From: Puniceicoccaceae bacterium | GTDB lineage: Bacteria > Verrucomicrobiota > Verrucomicrobiia > Opitutales > Coraliomargaritaceae | Direction: 5' to 3' | DNA length: 47,794 bases | Assembly: GCA_017857255.1 (NCBI GenBank) | Contig: JAFMDL010000011.1 | Coordinates: forward strand, 1-47,794 | Shown: positions 34,253-42,933 of the stretch, piece after piece | Layout of the letters: every line of letters starts with the position of its first letter | Position numbering within the stretch: the stretch's first letter is position 1 | The notes under the pieces: generated by a model | What the model was told of the DNA's origin: nothing | The model's input: only the letters and a program-made list of their open reading frames with translations | Databases searched by the model: none | Program-made: the position numbers and the translations under genes

Positions 34253-35764
34253 TCAGTTCCAAGGCATGCAAACGAGCCGGAGAGACGCCTTGATCCCGGG
34301 ATCTGCACGCGTTTCGATTGGAAGATTAAATGTGACCGCCGCGCTGTCGCGAATCCCAGCGACTCGATGAATCGCCCGGTTGGGTGATTTACTGTCAAAA
34401 CCATAACGAAGCAGCCATCCTCCATCCGATGCTGGCGTCACTTCCAGATTAATTTTATCTCGGTAGATATAACCTCCTTGGAAATGATTATCCGCAAACC
34501 ACTTACCATCGACTTCGTATTCAGGAACGAGCACTGATAAATCAATCGAAAAACCCAGCGACTTCCTACGTGTATTCATCCGTTGAGAAAGTGATAAGTA
34601 AGTCGAAAATAGATGTGGATGGCGCGGCGGGGTTCGACGACAGAGCTCATCAAATGTTCTAAAAATAGAAGATCCTTCACTGACAAGACGGCGATGTAGA
34701 TCCCATCGTTGCCCACGGACACTTATAATTGTATCAAAATTGTAGGAGGCACACACCTGCTTACCTGCAACATACTGCTCCTGTATTTTTTTAGGTAACC
34801 TCAAGCTCTCCACAATGAGGCTGCCATCCACCCTAATATTGCCAAACAAGAATCGCGTTAAATTCTGATAACATGATTCTGAATTTACAATTCCGTAATG
34901 CCCCGAATGGCTACGATGTAAAAAAGCACGTGCTGCACCTAAGACGGAGGCACTCTTGATCGCAACTAAACCGTCGCTCAAAGGACCTACGACCCGCCGA
35001 GCCATACCCGCTGCGGCAGTATAATCTTTTGAGTCAGTGCCCACCATGCACATTACCCGCTCAGCAGGAAACTTTCCGCCCATAGAGTTTAAAGGTTGAT
35101 CTGACCTTAAGTCTAAAAACTCACGCATGCGCTTTGCACCAAAACTCGCCGCATTATTCGGATCAATAAAATCTCTTAACCCCTCTGCCCACCCCATACC
35201 TTTGCGTAAATCAATGCCACCATGCGGCGTGGCATATGTGAAGAACTTATCGACACCTTTATCCTCCCATGATTGAGCAGGAGCGCCATCTATGCCGGTA
35301 ATCTGCGAATTCTGGAGATAGGAGCGACAGACCAGGCCGCCCATCGAATGGGCTACCAAATACACCCGAAACGGATGATCTCCCCGAGATGCGGCCGTAG
35401 CATCTCGGATATGAAGGATAAACTCGCGCAAACGGTTGGCATGAAACTCGATCTCCTTACGCTCGCCAGTCCCTAAATCTTCGGACGTGGTGTCGTAATA
35501 TCTAAAAATCCAAACCGACTCCTGCGGGATCGGGCCATCTGGTTTAATTTGTCCATCGTGGTACGCATCCACATAACCATAGTCTTTCATCAGTCGAATA
35601 AGTGGCGACTCAAAGACATTAGACAGTACCTCACCAGTATACGACTGCCGCAGTTTGGTAGCACCTAAATTAAACCCCATGTATGGAGTCGCAACCGTAT
35701 CTTCCACTTCGCCTTGAGTGCCAGCATATCCGCGGACGTATATAATAGGATATCTTGCTTCCAT
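34253..35764 (-). CDS. PGAP1/lipase-like alpha/beta-hydrolase with C-terminal beta domain
   Basis: A 503-residue hydrolase, first gene of the island operon. The N-terminal domain starts YPIIYVRGYAGTQGEVED. The nucleophile elbow is VYLVAHSMGGLVCRSY, with Ser 140; Asp 264 in LSDGLVAIKSA and His 289 in SGHYGIVNSE would complete the triad. Residues about 305-503 form a second, beta-rich domain (DGSLIVESLRLP ... GGWLLRYGFDS) of unknown role, perhaps sensing or substrate binding. No signal peptide, so it would act from the cytoplasm, plausibly on membrane lipids. PGAP1-like lipases serve as effectors in fungal NLRs, and phospholipases do so in bacterial immunity. AT-rich upstream sequence could hold the operon promoter. 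Confidence 0.8.
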   Translation of the reverse strand: MEARYPIIYVRGYAGTQGEVEDTVATPYMGFNLGATKLRQSYTGEVLSNVFESPLIRLMKDYGYVDAYHDGQIKPDGPIPQESVWIFRYYDTTSEDLGTGERKEIEFHANRLREFILHIRDATAASRGDHPFRVYLVAHSMGGLVCRSYLQNSQITGIDGAPAQSWEDKGVDKFFTYATPHGGIDLRKGMGWAEGLRDFIDPNNAASFGAKRMREFLDLRSDQPLNSMGGKFPAERVMCMVGTDSKDYTAAAGMARRVVGPLSDGLVAIKSASVLGAARAFLHRSHSGHYGIVNSESCYQNLTRFLFGNIRVDGSLIVESLRLPKKIQEQYVAGKQVCASYNFDTIISVRGQRWDLHRRLVSEGSSIFRTFDELCRRTPPRHPHLFSTYLSLSQRMNTRRKSLGFSIDLSVLVPEYEVDGKWFADNHFQGGYIYRDKINLEVTPASDGGWLLRYGFDSKSPNRAIHRVAGIRDSAAVTFNLPIETRADPGIKASLRLVCMPWN

Positions 35765-35837
35765 TAAACCTATGCAATAAATCGCTAGATAATAAACAAA
35801 CTTATTCCTGTCACATAAAACGTTATTTATTAATTTT

Positions 35838-35850
35838 ACTAAAACTAAAC
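35838..35850. repeat. Right arm of a 13-bp inverted repeat flanking lipase-SIR2
   Basis: ACTAAAACTAAAC, the exact reverse complement of 33052-33064. It lies 74 bases upstream of the lipase start, within the likely promoter region of the island operon. The gap 35765-36007 otherwise holds only a weak 6-bp stem AGGCGT/ACGCCT (35939-35959). Confidence 0.4.
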
Positions 35851-36007
35851 AGACTTGATCATACTTGTGCTAAGATCTCATACCTGTGATCAACCAACCC
35901 CCTATCCGATCTATGAAATTGGCAAACAATGCGCATTAAGGCGTAACAACCGCACGCCTGTCATCTGAATCCTAACGGCGTGACGTCCGTAAACCCTACC
36001 GATTTAT

Positions 36008-37225
36008 TTAACGCCCGCGGCGAATTTCAGAGCCAGTAAACTGCACACGCACGCGATAGACTGGCTTGATTCGGGTCTTTATTTTGAAAGTCTTCGGATC
36101 AATTGAATCCGGCACTTCTTCACGGTGGACATCAATAATGGCATGATATCCACGTTCTGAGAAAATATCGATTAACATAGCGAGTGCTTGTTCATGATGA
36201 AACACCGGATCCTCGGTATTTACCACTGCCATGCCTGAAATTGCATGACGCTGAATAATCGGCATAAAAACATGATTGATCGTATTTACCACCTTCTCAA
36301 ACAGATCCGCATTACACTGTTCATATGAATCAAGACGATCCACCAGATCCTGCCGCGCGTGCTTTGACAGCGTGCTCGCAATTGGAATGGAAGAGAGACG
36401 ATCATAAGTTGCCTCATCTAGCTCCAGTGAGCCTTGGTAACGAAGCTCTTTATCGATACGCCGACGCACTTCATCAATCGTGCCATGCGCATTGATGAAA
36501 TGATAGAAGAATATTTCGCGCAGATCCTTAAGCGCGCCGTACGTTTTTTCCTTAAAAGTACGATAACGATTGAGCGCAGCTGCGGAATCAAGGTCGGTCG
36601 CACGGACTTCCATCAGCTCACCCACGCCGGACTCACCGACTTCATCATTGTGCAGCTTCGCTTGCTCTCCACGGTAGAGCTGACGCCGAACACTCTCCTT
36701 CTCATCGACAAACAATACTACAATATGGAAGTGCGGCTTCTTAAAATATTGAGCAAAGAGCGTATCTGCGTATTTATTTCGCAATGAGACGAGCTTATTA
36801 AACAGCAACTTAACACACTCCACCTGTACTTTGGTACGCGGAAAGCCGTCTACCACAGCACCTGTTTGATATACAGGCTCAAGGAGTTTACGTAAGATGA
36901 TCTCAATCACCTCGCGATCGCCCACTAACATACCGGCATCGATCTTCTTGCGCGCTTCGGGGCTTTTCAACAATTCACTGACCACCACCGGAGGAGCTGT
37001 TAGGTCACGATAGCGCATTATGAAATCCGTATTCGTACCCTTACCTGCGCCTGGCGCACCATTCAGCCAGAAAATCTCTTTCGGAAAGCGAAGATTCTCC
37101 TCACCAAGCTCTTCTTCTAGCAAAGTCCAGACCGACTGAAAGATGAATTGTGCGTCTTTGACCTCGAGGTCATGTAGTTTTTTACTGTCTATTAAAGTCG
37201 CGGTACCAGTTGGTTTTGAAGCCAT
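36008..37225 (-). CDS. Adenylate-kinase-like nucleoside monophosphate kinase with C-terminal extension
   Basis: A 405-residue protein. The P-loop is [19 protein letters not shown], and the NMP-binding and 'DGFPR' segments ([14 protein letters not shown]) are those of adenylate kinases. A region matching the LID follows ([20 protein letters not shown]). Ordinary adenylate kinases have about 215 residues; here about 45 extra precede the P-loop. A C-terminal domain of roughly 150 residues (about 255-405; [37 protein letters not shown]) has no counterpart I know. It may be a lineage-specific nucleotide kinase or a regulated version. It lies 93 bases after lpxK on the same strand. Confidence 0.82.
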   Translation of the reverse strand: MASKPTGTATLIDSKKLHDLEVKDAQFIFQSVWTLLEEELGEENLRFPKEIFWLNGAPGAGKGTNTDFIMRYRDLTAPPVVVSELLKSPEARKKIDAGMLVGDREVIEIILRKLLEPVYQTGAVVDGFPRTKVQVECVKLLFNKLVSLRNKYADTLFAQYFKKPHFHIVVLFVDEKESVRRQLYRGEQAKLHNDEVGESGVGELMEVRATDLDSAAALNRYRTFKEKTYGALKDLREIFFYHFINAHGTIDEVRRRIDKELRYQGSLELDEATYDRLSSIPIASTLSKHARQDLVDRLDSYEQCNADLFEKVVNTINHVFMPIIQRHAISGMAVVNTEDPVFHHEQALAMLIDIFSERGYHAIIDVHREEVPDSIDPKTFKIKTRIKPVYRVRVQFTGSEIRRGR

Positions 37226-37318
37226 TATATGTGTGCAATAAGAGTTGGTCGGTAGATGAACAATAATCAGTGGCGAAAAGGGCGACAGCCATCAAGCCTC
37301 ATTCGAACCACTCACCAA

Positions 37319-38545
37319 TTATTTATTAGAAGAGAGTGGCCGTGAAATCTGCTCGCGAGTATTGCGCGGTAAGCAGATACGTGCTGCTGCACTTTCGAAA
37401 TCTTCTTCTCCTGATAAAATATCAATCTCTAAGCGTAGGAAATAAATCGGAATCGTGGGCTGAATGTCTTCGAACAGGCGAACCGCGTCTTTTTCGGTGG
37501 TCACAATCATATCGAGCTTCCCCTCCGCAGCCTGATCATAGACATGCTGGATCTCTGCTCGTGTGAAGCGGTGATGATCCAGAAATCGATGATTGTAACG
37601 GATTTCAGCTCCATATCCACGCAGCATATTCTCAAAACTCTCTGGCGATGCAATTCCACTAAAGGCGGCGACATGTGCCCCCTTTAGATGACTCAGCGGC
37701 AGGCGTACTCCACTTTCAATTGCTTGGAGATACTGCGGCTGATGCGAACATTCGATAATTTCCGCCTTAGGATTGTGCTCTCGGATCAGCTCCATCAAGG
37801 CCTCGTCTTGAATTCCATCCGATTTAGTCAGAAAAATATAACTGGCTCGAGAAAGATGTTTAATGGGCTCACGCAGGATTCCTCGTGGCAGCAGGTGCTG
37901 ATTACCGAAAGGATTAGTCTTGTCGACCAACAGTAAGTTCAGGCGCCCTTTGAGTGGCAAATACTGAAACCCGTCATCTAAAATCAGGGTATCACAACCA
38001 AAGCGACGTATGGCAAACGAGCCTGCCTTTACACGATTTTTATCACACAGCACGACGACACCAGGCAAATTGTTCGCCAACATGAAGGGCTCGTCTCCTG
38101 CCACCTCAGAGTCAAGAAACACAGTTTTACCATCGCTAACGATCTTTGGCGGTGCTTCTTCTCCATGCGTGAGCTTGCGCCATAATTTCTTCGGCAGAGG
38201 CTCTTTCTTACTCTTATAACCGCGACTAAGAATCGCAACTTTGCGCCCACGCTCAGTCAATGTCCGAGCAAATTTCTCTACAACGGGAGTCTTGCCTGTG
38301 CCACCAACAGTCAAATTACCCACAACTACGACCAAGCAGCCCAATGGCTTATTACGCAAAATACGGTGCTCATACAGATACCAACGCAACTGAACTAGAA
38401 AACTAAACAAAAAAGACAGCGCATATAATACAGAACCGAATAACTCTGCGGCTCGGCCATGCTGCCGATCATAGATCACATCCGCAGTAAATTGCGCAAA
38501 ATCATTGGCCTTGCACGCTAAGTCTTCACGGAATTGTTTGAGCAT
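37319..38545 (-). CDS. lpxK: Tetraacyldisaccharide 4'-kinase (lipid A 4'-kinase)
   Basis: Inner-membrane kinase that adds the 4'-phosphate to the lipid A disaccharide, the sixth step of the Raetz pathway. The Walker A motif is [20 protein letters not shown], preceded by an N-terminal hydrophobic anchor ([20 protein letters not shown]). Other family marks are [31 protein letters not shown] and [12 protein letters not shown]. At 408 residues it is longer than most (about 330); the extra length is at both ends. Its presence implies a lipid A-bearing outer membrane. It is divergent from topB, with 383 bases between. Confidence 0.95.
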   Translation of the reverse strand: MLKQFREDLACKANDFAQFTADVIYDRQHGRAAELFGSVLYALSFLFSFLVQLRWYLYEHRILRNKPLGCLVVVVGNLTVGGTGKTPVVEKFARTLTERGRKVAILSRGYKSKKEPLPKKLWRKLTHGEEAPPKIVSDGKTVFLDSEVAGDEPFMLANNLPGVVVLCDKNRVKAGSFAIRRFGCDTLILDDGFQYLPLKGRLNLLLVDKTNPFGNQHLLPRGILREPIKHLSRASYIFLTKSDGIQDEALMELIREHNPKAEIIECSHQPQYLQAIESGVRLPLSHLKGAHVAAFSGIASPESFENMLRGYGAEIRYNHRFLDHHRFTRAEIQHVYDQAAEGKLDMIVTTEKDAVRLFEDIQPTIPIYFLRLEIDILSGEEDFESAAARICLPRNTREQISRPLSSNK

Positions 38546-38770
38546 GAAAAAGAATATAATTAATGAGTTTAAAGAGGCAAAAGCTAACTCAAAAGTCAGA
38601 AACAGGGTTGACGCCAGTTTTAATCGCCTGTTTTACCGAAAACTAGCCGTCCTCATTTACGAAAGTCAAAGCAATGCGCTAACAAGAATGAGATCGCTAA
38701 AACAGCACCACTCCACACAACTCAGTCTCGACCACTTCCTTTTCTACTAATATGAGCCACCGAACACTCA

Positions 38771-38850
38771 CAACACAACTCCCCTGCATACGGACTGGTG
38801 CAGGGCAGAATGGTCCCGCACAGGGCCACCATGTGTTGCGCTGCCCCTGC
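38771..38850 (+). promoter_or_regulatory. Structured topB leader with two mutually exclusive folds
   Basis: In fold 1, CAACAC (38771-38776) pairs with GTGTTG (38833-38838), CCCTGCA (38782-38788) pairs with TGCAGGG (38799-38805), and ATGGTCCC (38810-38817) pairs with GGGCCACCAT (38823-38832, CC bulged): a three-way junction. In fold 2, GCAGGGCAG (38800-38808) pairs with CTGCCCCTGC (38841-38850) over nine base pairs with one bulged C, keeping the inner stem-loop. A TTTTTTT run lies at 38861-38867. The sequence is far more GC-rich than its surroundings. It could be a cis-regulator of topB or a small RNA; I match no known riboswitch class. Bases 38546-38770 show nothing recognisable. Confidence 0.45.
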
Positions 38851-38882
38851 GACTAATACATTTTTTTGATCCCCTTTTATAA

Positions 38883-38907
38883 GAGCCTCCGCTAATCCCG
38901 GAGGCTC
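38883..38907. other. 9-bp hairpin just before topB
   Basis: GAGCCTCCG/CGGAGGCTC with a CTAATCC loop ends 21 bases before the topB ATG. No T-tract follows, so it is not a standard terminator. It may protect the mRNA, hide the ribosome site, or finish the switch formed by the upstream leader. Confidence 0.5.
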
Positions 38908-38928
38908 AGCACTTTACAGACAAATTAT

Positions 38929-41460
38929 ATGAAATATTTAATCATCGCCGAGAAACCTTCCGTCGCCACTGACCTTTCGAAGGCACTTGCCAAGCACTTG
39001 GGCAAATTTGAAAAGAAAGGGAAAACCCGTGATGCACAATATTTCATCAATGGAAATGCGGCAATCACCTCTGCAGTTGGCCACCTTGTGGAGCTGAAGA
39101 TGCCAACGGGCCCCAATGGCAAAAATCTGCCTTGGAACTTCAAAGTACTGCCTGCTATACCGAAGAAATTTGAACTACAACCAATCGAGCAAACGCACAA
39201 CCGCCTCAAGCACGTGCTCGGACTTGCGAAGAAGAAAGAATTCGACGTTATCATCAACGCCTGCGACGCCGGCCGTGAGGGTGAGTTGATTTTCCAATAT
39301 ATTATGGATATTGGCAAAATAGAGAAGCCCATCAAGCGCCTCTGGATGCAATCCATGACCACTAACTCGATTCTCGAAGCATGGGACAACCTACGCGAGG
39401 GTGAGCAAATGGAACACCTTGCCGATGCTGCAAAGTGTCGTTCCGAGTCTGACTGGCTCGTCGGCCTGAATTCGACCCGCGCCCTGACCTGCTTCCGCTC
39501 CCGCCATGGCGGATTCAACATTACCGCTGCAGGCCGCGTGCAGACCCCTACTCTCGCAATCCTGGCCAAGCGCGAACGCGAGATCGCCGCGTTCAAGCCC
39601 GAGGATTACTGGGAAATACACGCCGAGTTTGCTGTCGCCAATGGCGACTACTCAGGCAAATGGATCGACACCAACTTTAAGAAAAACAAAGAGCAACCAC
39701 ATGGACGCGCAGAGCGCCTTTGGGACAAAGCTAGCGCCGAGCGCATTCGGGAACGTTGCGCTGGAAAGACCGGCACCGTGACGGAAGAGACTAAGCCGAC
39801 CAAACAAATCGCGCCACAGCTCTATGACCTCACCACGCTTCAGCGAGAAGCTCCTTTTACTGCAAAAAACACACTCGGCCTAGCCCAAGCACTATACGAG
39901 CGTCACAAAATGCTCACCTATCCGCGAACCGACTCCCGCTACTTGCCGGAAGATTACGTCGGTAAGGTCTATGAAACTCTCCGCGACCTTGCGAGCTCTG
40001 GCCACGCCATTGCGAAATGGGCCACCGATGCGATCGAAAACGACCGCGTACAATTTACTAAGCGAGTCTTTAACAACGCCAAAGTCTCAGATCACTTTGC
40101 AATCATTCCAACTGGCCGTGTGGTTAAGCTCAATGAACAGGAATCGAAACTCTACGACATGGTGGTCAAACGCTTTGTCGCAGTCTTCTTCCCACATGCC
40201 GAATTCGAAGTCACCAAACGTCTTACGACCATCAACCATGGCAGCGAATCCGATGTTTTCGTGACCAACGGTAAAACGCTTAAGGTGCCGGGCTACCTCA
40301 GCGTATATGGCCGCGTGGCTGGCGTGGCTGCAGAAAAAGACGAACTCGTCGCCGTGAATCAAGGTGAGGATGCCAAAACTGAAGCCATCGACGTGCTCGA
40401 CAAAGCGACCAAGCCGCCTGCGCGCTACACAGAATCAACGCTGCTCGCAGCCATGGAAGGTGCTGGAAAACTGATTGAAGATGAAGAACTCCGGGAAGCG
40501 ATGGTCGAACGCGGCCTAGGTACTCCAGCAACGCGTGCCGCGACCATCGAAGGCCTACTTCGCCAAAAATACATTGCTCGCGAAGGCCGCGACCTCAACG
40601 TTACTGGCAAAGGCCTGCGCCTGATCGAACTCTGTGAAGAAATGCAGATCAAGCAACTCACCTCGCCCTCTATGACAGGAGATTGGGAAGCAAAGCTAAA
40701 CAAAATGGAGCGGGGTGAGATTCAGCGTGATGCCTTCATGCAAGAAATTGCCACCTTTACCGAAGATGTGGTCAACAAAGCCCGCACTCACATGGAGATA
40801 CTGGTCAACCGCACCTTCCCCGATGTGGAATGTGCTTGCCCCGCTTGTGGAGCTGCCCGCCTCAAACAAACCGACGCAACTTATGAGTGCCGAGAGCAAG
40901 AATGCGACTTTCGTATCTCCAAGCACATCGCTGGTCGCAAACTCAGCGAAAGTGAAGCCGTTGAACTCTTCAGCACCAAGAAGCTGCCCGAAATGGACGG
41001 CTACCTCTCGCGGTTTAATAAACCCTTCAGCGCCGCTCTAGAACTTGTGCAAAACGTCACCAAGACGGGCAAGATCGGCAAATGGAAGACCAACTTTGTA
41101 TTTGAAGACGACCTCGATTCAGCAGAAGAATTAACCGAGGATCAATTGCTCAAATCCATTACCTTGCAAAATGGTCTCGATGCCAAATTCTATGTCACCG
41201 ATAAGGCCTATCATGTGCCAGACTTCAAACCTAAGGATTCACCGGATGGCTTCCGCCTAGGCAAGACCATCCTACAAAAGGAACTCGAAACTGACGCCGT
41301 CGAAAAGCTCTTCACTGAAGGCAAGACACCATTACTGGATGGCTTTATCTCCAAGCGTACCAAGCGCCCGTTCAAAGCCCACCTCACGCTCGACTTTGAA
41401 AAAGGCAAAATTGGCTTCGAATTTGCTCCACGTCCAGCGAAGAAAGCAGCAAAAAGTTAA
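38929..41460 (+). CDS. topB: DNA topoisomerase III-type (type IA)
   Basis: Type IA topoisomerase, 843 residues, that passes single strands and can unlink recombination or replication intermediates. The TOPRIM domain starts at the first residue ([19 protein letters not shown]), with acidic residues in [13 protein letters not shown]. The active-site Tyr is in [18 protein letters not shown] four-Cys zinc ribbon follows ([11 protein letters not shown] ... CREQECDF), then two or three topoisomerase C-terminal repeats ([35 protein letters not shown]). A basic tail (RPAKKAAKS) probably helps DNA binding. Gene order and domain order fit TopB rather than TopA. It is preceded by a structured leader. 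Confidence 0.94.
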   Translation: MKYLIIAEKPSVATDLSKALAKHLGKFEKKGKTRDAQYFINGNAAITSAVGHLVELKMPTGPNGKNLPWNFKVLPAIPKKFELQPIEQTHNRLKHVLGLAKKKEFDVIINACDAGREGELIFQYIMDIGKIEKPIKRLWMQSMTTNSILEAWDNLREGEQMEHLADAAKCRSESDWLVGLNSTRALTCFRSRHGGFNITAAGRVQTPTLAILAKREREIAAFKPEDYWEIHAEFAVANGDYSGKWIDTNFKKNKEQPHGRAERLWDKASAERIRERCAGKTGTVTEETKPTKQIAPQLYDLTTLQREAPFTAKNTLGLAQALYERHKMLTYPRTDSRYLPEDYVGKVYETLRDLASSGHAIAKWATDAIENDRVQFTKRVFNNAKVSDHFAIIPTGRVVKLNEQESKLYDMVVKRFVAVFFPHAEFEVTKRLTTINHGSESDVFVTNGKTLKVPGYLSVYGRVAGVAAEKDELVAVNQGEDAKTEAIDVLDKATKPPARYTESTLLAAMEGAGKLIEDEELREAMVERGLGTPATRAATIEGLLRQKYIAREGRDLNVTGKGLRLIELCEEMQIKQLTSPSMTGDWEAKLNKMERGEIQRDAFMQEIATFTEDVVNKARTHMEILVNRTFPDVECACPACGAARLKQTDATYECREQECDFRISKHIAGRKLSESEAVELFSTKKLPEMDGYLSRFNKPFSAALELVQNVTKTGKIGKWKTNFVFEDDLDSAEELTEDQLLKSITLQNGLDAKFYVTDKAYHVPDFKPKDSPDGFRLGKTILQKELETDAVEKLFTEGKTPLLDGFISKRTKRPFKAHLTLDFEKGKIGFEFAPRPAKKAAKS

Positions 41461-41518
41461 TGGTTAGTTCGTTGTCGCTGATCGTTGCTAGTAGTAAGAC
41501 ACTCCCAGCGTCGCCGAC

Positions 41519-41557
41519 CCAACAACCAACAATCAACAACCACCAATAACGTTCAAC
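41519..41557 (+). repeat. AAC-rich low-complexity tract before serC
   Basis: Bases such as CAACAACCAACAATCAACAA, followed by further CAACC-type words, fill the gap between topB and serC. The same wording appears in frame inside the U32 gene (13012-13062). The reverse of 41461-41500 contains ACTACTAGCAAC, also similar. It looks like a dispersed simple-repeat family of this genome. Confidence 0.45.
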
Positions 41558-41564
41558 CATTTCC

Positions 41565-42710
41565 ATGAAACCAACAGTCAAACCATCACGTCCTTACTTC
41601 TCCTCAGGCCCTTGCTCCAAGCGCCCAGGTTGGTCGCTCGAAGCGCTTAATGAAGCACTCCTAGGTCGCTCCCACCGTGCCAAGCCTGCAAAAGCGCGCA
41701 TCGAAGAGGTCATCGAAAAATCCACCTCTATTCTCGGTCTTCCTGATGGATATGTCTGCGGCATTGTACCAGCCTCCGACACAGGTGCCGTTGAAATGGC
41801 GCTCTGGTCCCTACTCGGCGCACGTGGCGTTGAAATGTGCGCATGGGAGTCGTTCGGCTCCGATTGGGTGACGGATGTGATCAAGCAACTTAAGCTCGAC
41901 CATGTAACCCGACACGAAGCCGACTACGGCCTCCTCCCCGACTTCTCCAAAATAAACTTTAGCAACGACGTCGTCTTCACCTATAACGGTACCACTTCCG
42001 GCGTTAAAGTGCCGAACACCGACTGGATACCGGCCGACCGCGAAGGACTCACGATCTGTGATGCGACCTCCGCTGTGTTCGCAATGGACATGGACTTTAG
42101 CAAACTCGACGTCGTCACATGGTCCTGGCAAAAAGTCATGGGGGGTGAAGGAGCGCATGGTATGATCGTACTCAGCCCACGCGCAATTGAGCGCCTCGAG
42201 AGCTACACACCTGCTTGGCCCTTACCAAAGATCTTCCGTCTCACGAAGGGCGGCAAACTGATCAAAGGGATCTTTAACGGTGCAACAATCAACACCGTCT
42301 CGATGCTCGCCATTGAAGACGCAGTCGACGGCCTGCGTTGGGCAGAAGGCATCGGCGGCCTTCCAACGCTCATCGAACGCTCTGAAGCCAACCTCAAGGC
42401 CATTGCCGACTGGGTGGCGAAGACCGATTGGATTGAATTTCTCGCCGCAGATCCTGTCACGATTTCAAATACGTCGATCTGCCTCAAAATCACTGCAGAT
42501 TGGTATCAAGCGCTGCCAGCCGATGAGCAAACTGCAAAGGCCAAGCAACTTGTTAGCCTACTCGACAATGAAGGGGTGGGCTACGACTTCGGCAGCTACC
42601 GCGACGCTCCCGACGGCCTCCGCATCTGGGGTGGCGCAACCGTCGACACCGCAGATATCGAAGCACTACTGCCATGGCTGGATTGGGCCTTCGCAGAGAT
42701 CCAAGGTTAA
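41565..42710 (+). CDS. serC: Phosphoserine aminotransferase
   Basis: PLP enzyme of fold type I that converts 3-phosphohydroxypyruvate plus glutamate to phosphoserine, the second step of serine synthesis. It is of the alphaproteobacterial/Methanosarcina type, seen from the start [19 protein letters not shown] and the length of 381 residues. The PLP Lys is in [18 protein letters not shown], and the Asp that holds the pyridine nitrogen is in [12 protein letters not shown]. No serA or serB is visible nearby. It is followed by a terminator and seems monocistronic. Confidence 0.93.
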   Translation: MKPTVKPSRPYFSSGPCSKRPGWSLEALNEALLGRSHRAKPAKARIEEVIEKSTSILGLPDGYVCGIVPASDTGAVEMALWSLLGARGVEMCAWESFGSDWVTDVIKQLKLDHVTRHEADYGLLPDFSKINFSNDVVFTYNGTTSGVKVPNTDWIPADREGLTICDATSAVFAMDMDFSKLDVVTWSWQKVMGGEGAHGMIVLSPRAIERLESYTPAWPLPKIFRLTKGGKLIKGIFNGATINTVSMLAIEDAVDGLRWAEGIGGLPTLIERSEANLKAIADWVAKTDWIEFLAADPVTISNTSICLKITADWYQALPADEQTAKAKQLVSLLDNEGVGYDFGSYRDAPDGLRIWGGATVDTADIEALLPWLDWAFAEIQG

Positions 42711-42800
42711 AGCGTTGTTGGCGCTAACGTTGACGGAGGTCTGCCGTAGATGGCGAAGCAACATCAAACGCTCAACTTTGAACACCTAATCACTTAAATC

Positions 42801-42832
42801 AAAAGGCCGCTCCATTCGGAGCGTCTTTTTTT
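42801..42832 (+). terminator. Rho-independent terminator of serC
   Basis: CGCTCC-ATTC-GGAGCG with flanking partial pairing is followed by TCTTTTTTT. Read on the other strand it ends in TTTTG, so it may also stop the convergent AsmA-like gene. Confidence 0.85.
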
Positions 42833-42933
42833 GGGTCTAAGGAGCGACGGTACGCCCTCATTGGCATCAACATCGGCTCAACGTGGGCGAGTCCGCCGAC
42901 ACTACCACCTCTCAGCCTGAATCGGTCGCTTGC

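Noticed and set aside
38505-38750. 81-codon + strand frame between lpxK and topB
   Set aside because: It begins inside lpxK on the opposite strand, has no family resemblance, and ends before the structured leader; probably not translated.
38781-38850. Small SRP RNA or another known structural RNA upstream of topB
   Set aside because: The conserved SRP core (GGTCAGG.CCGGAAGG.AGCAGCC) is missing and I match no other known class, so I keep it only as a candidate leader.
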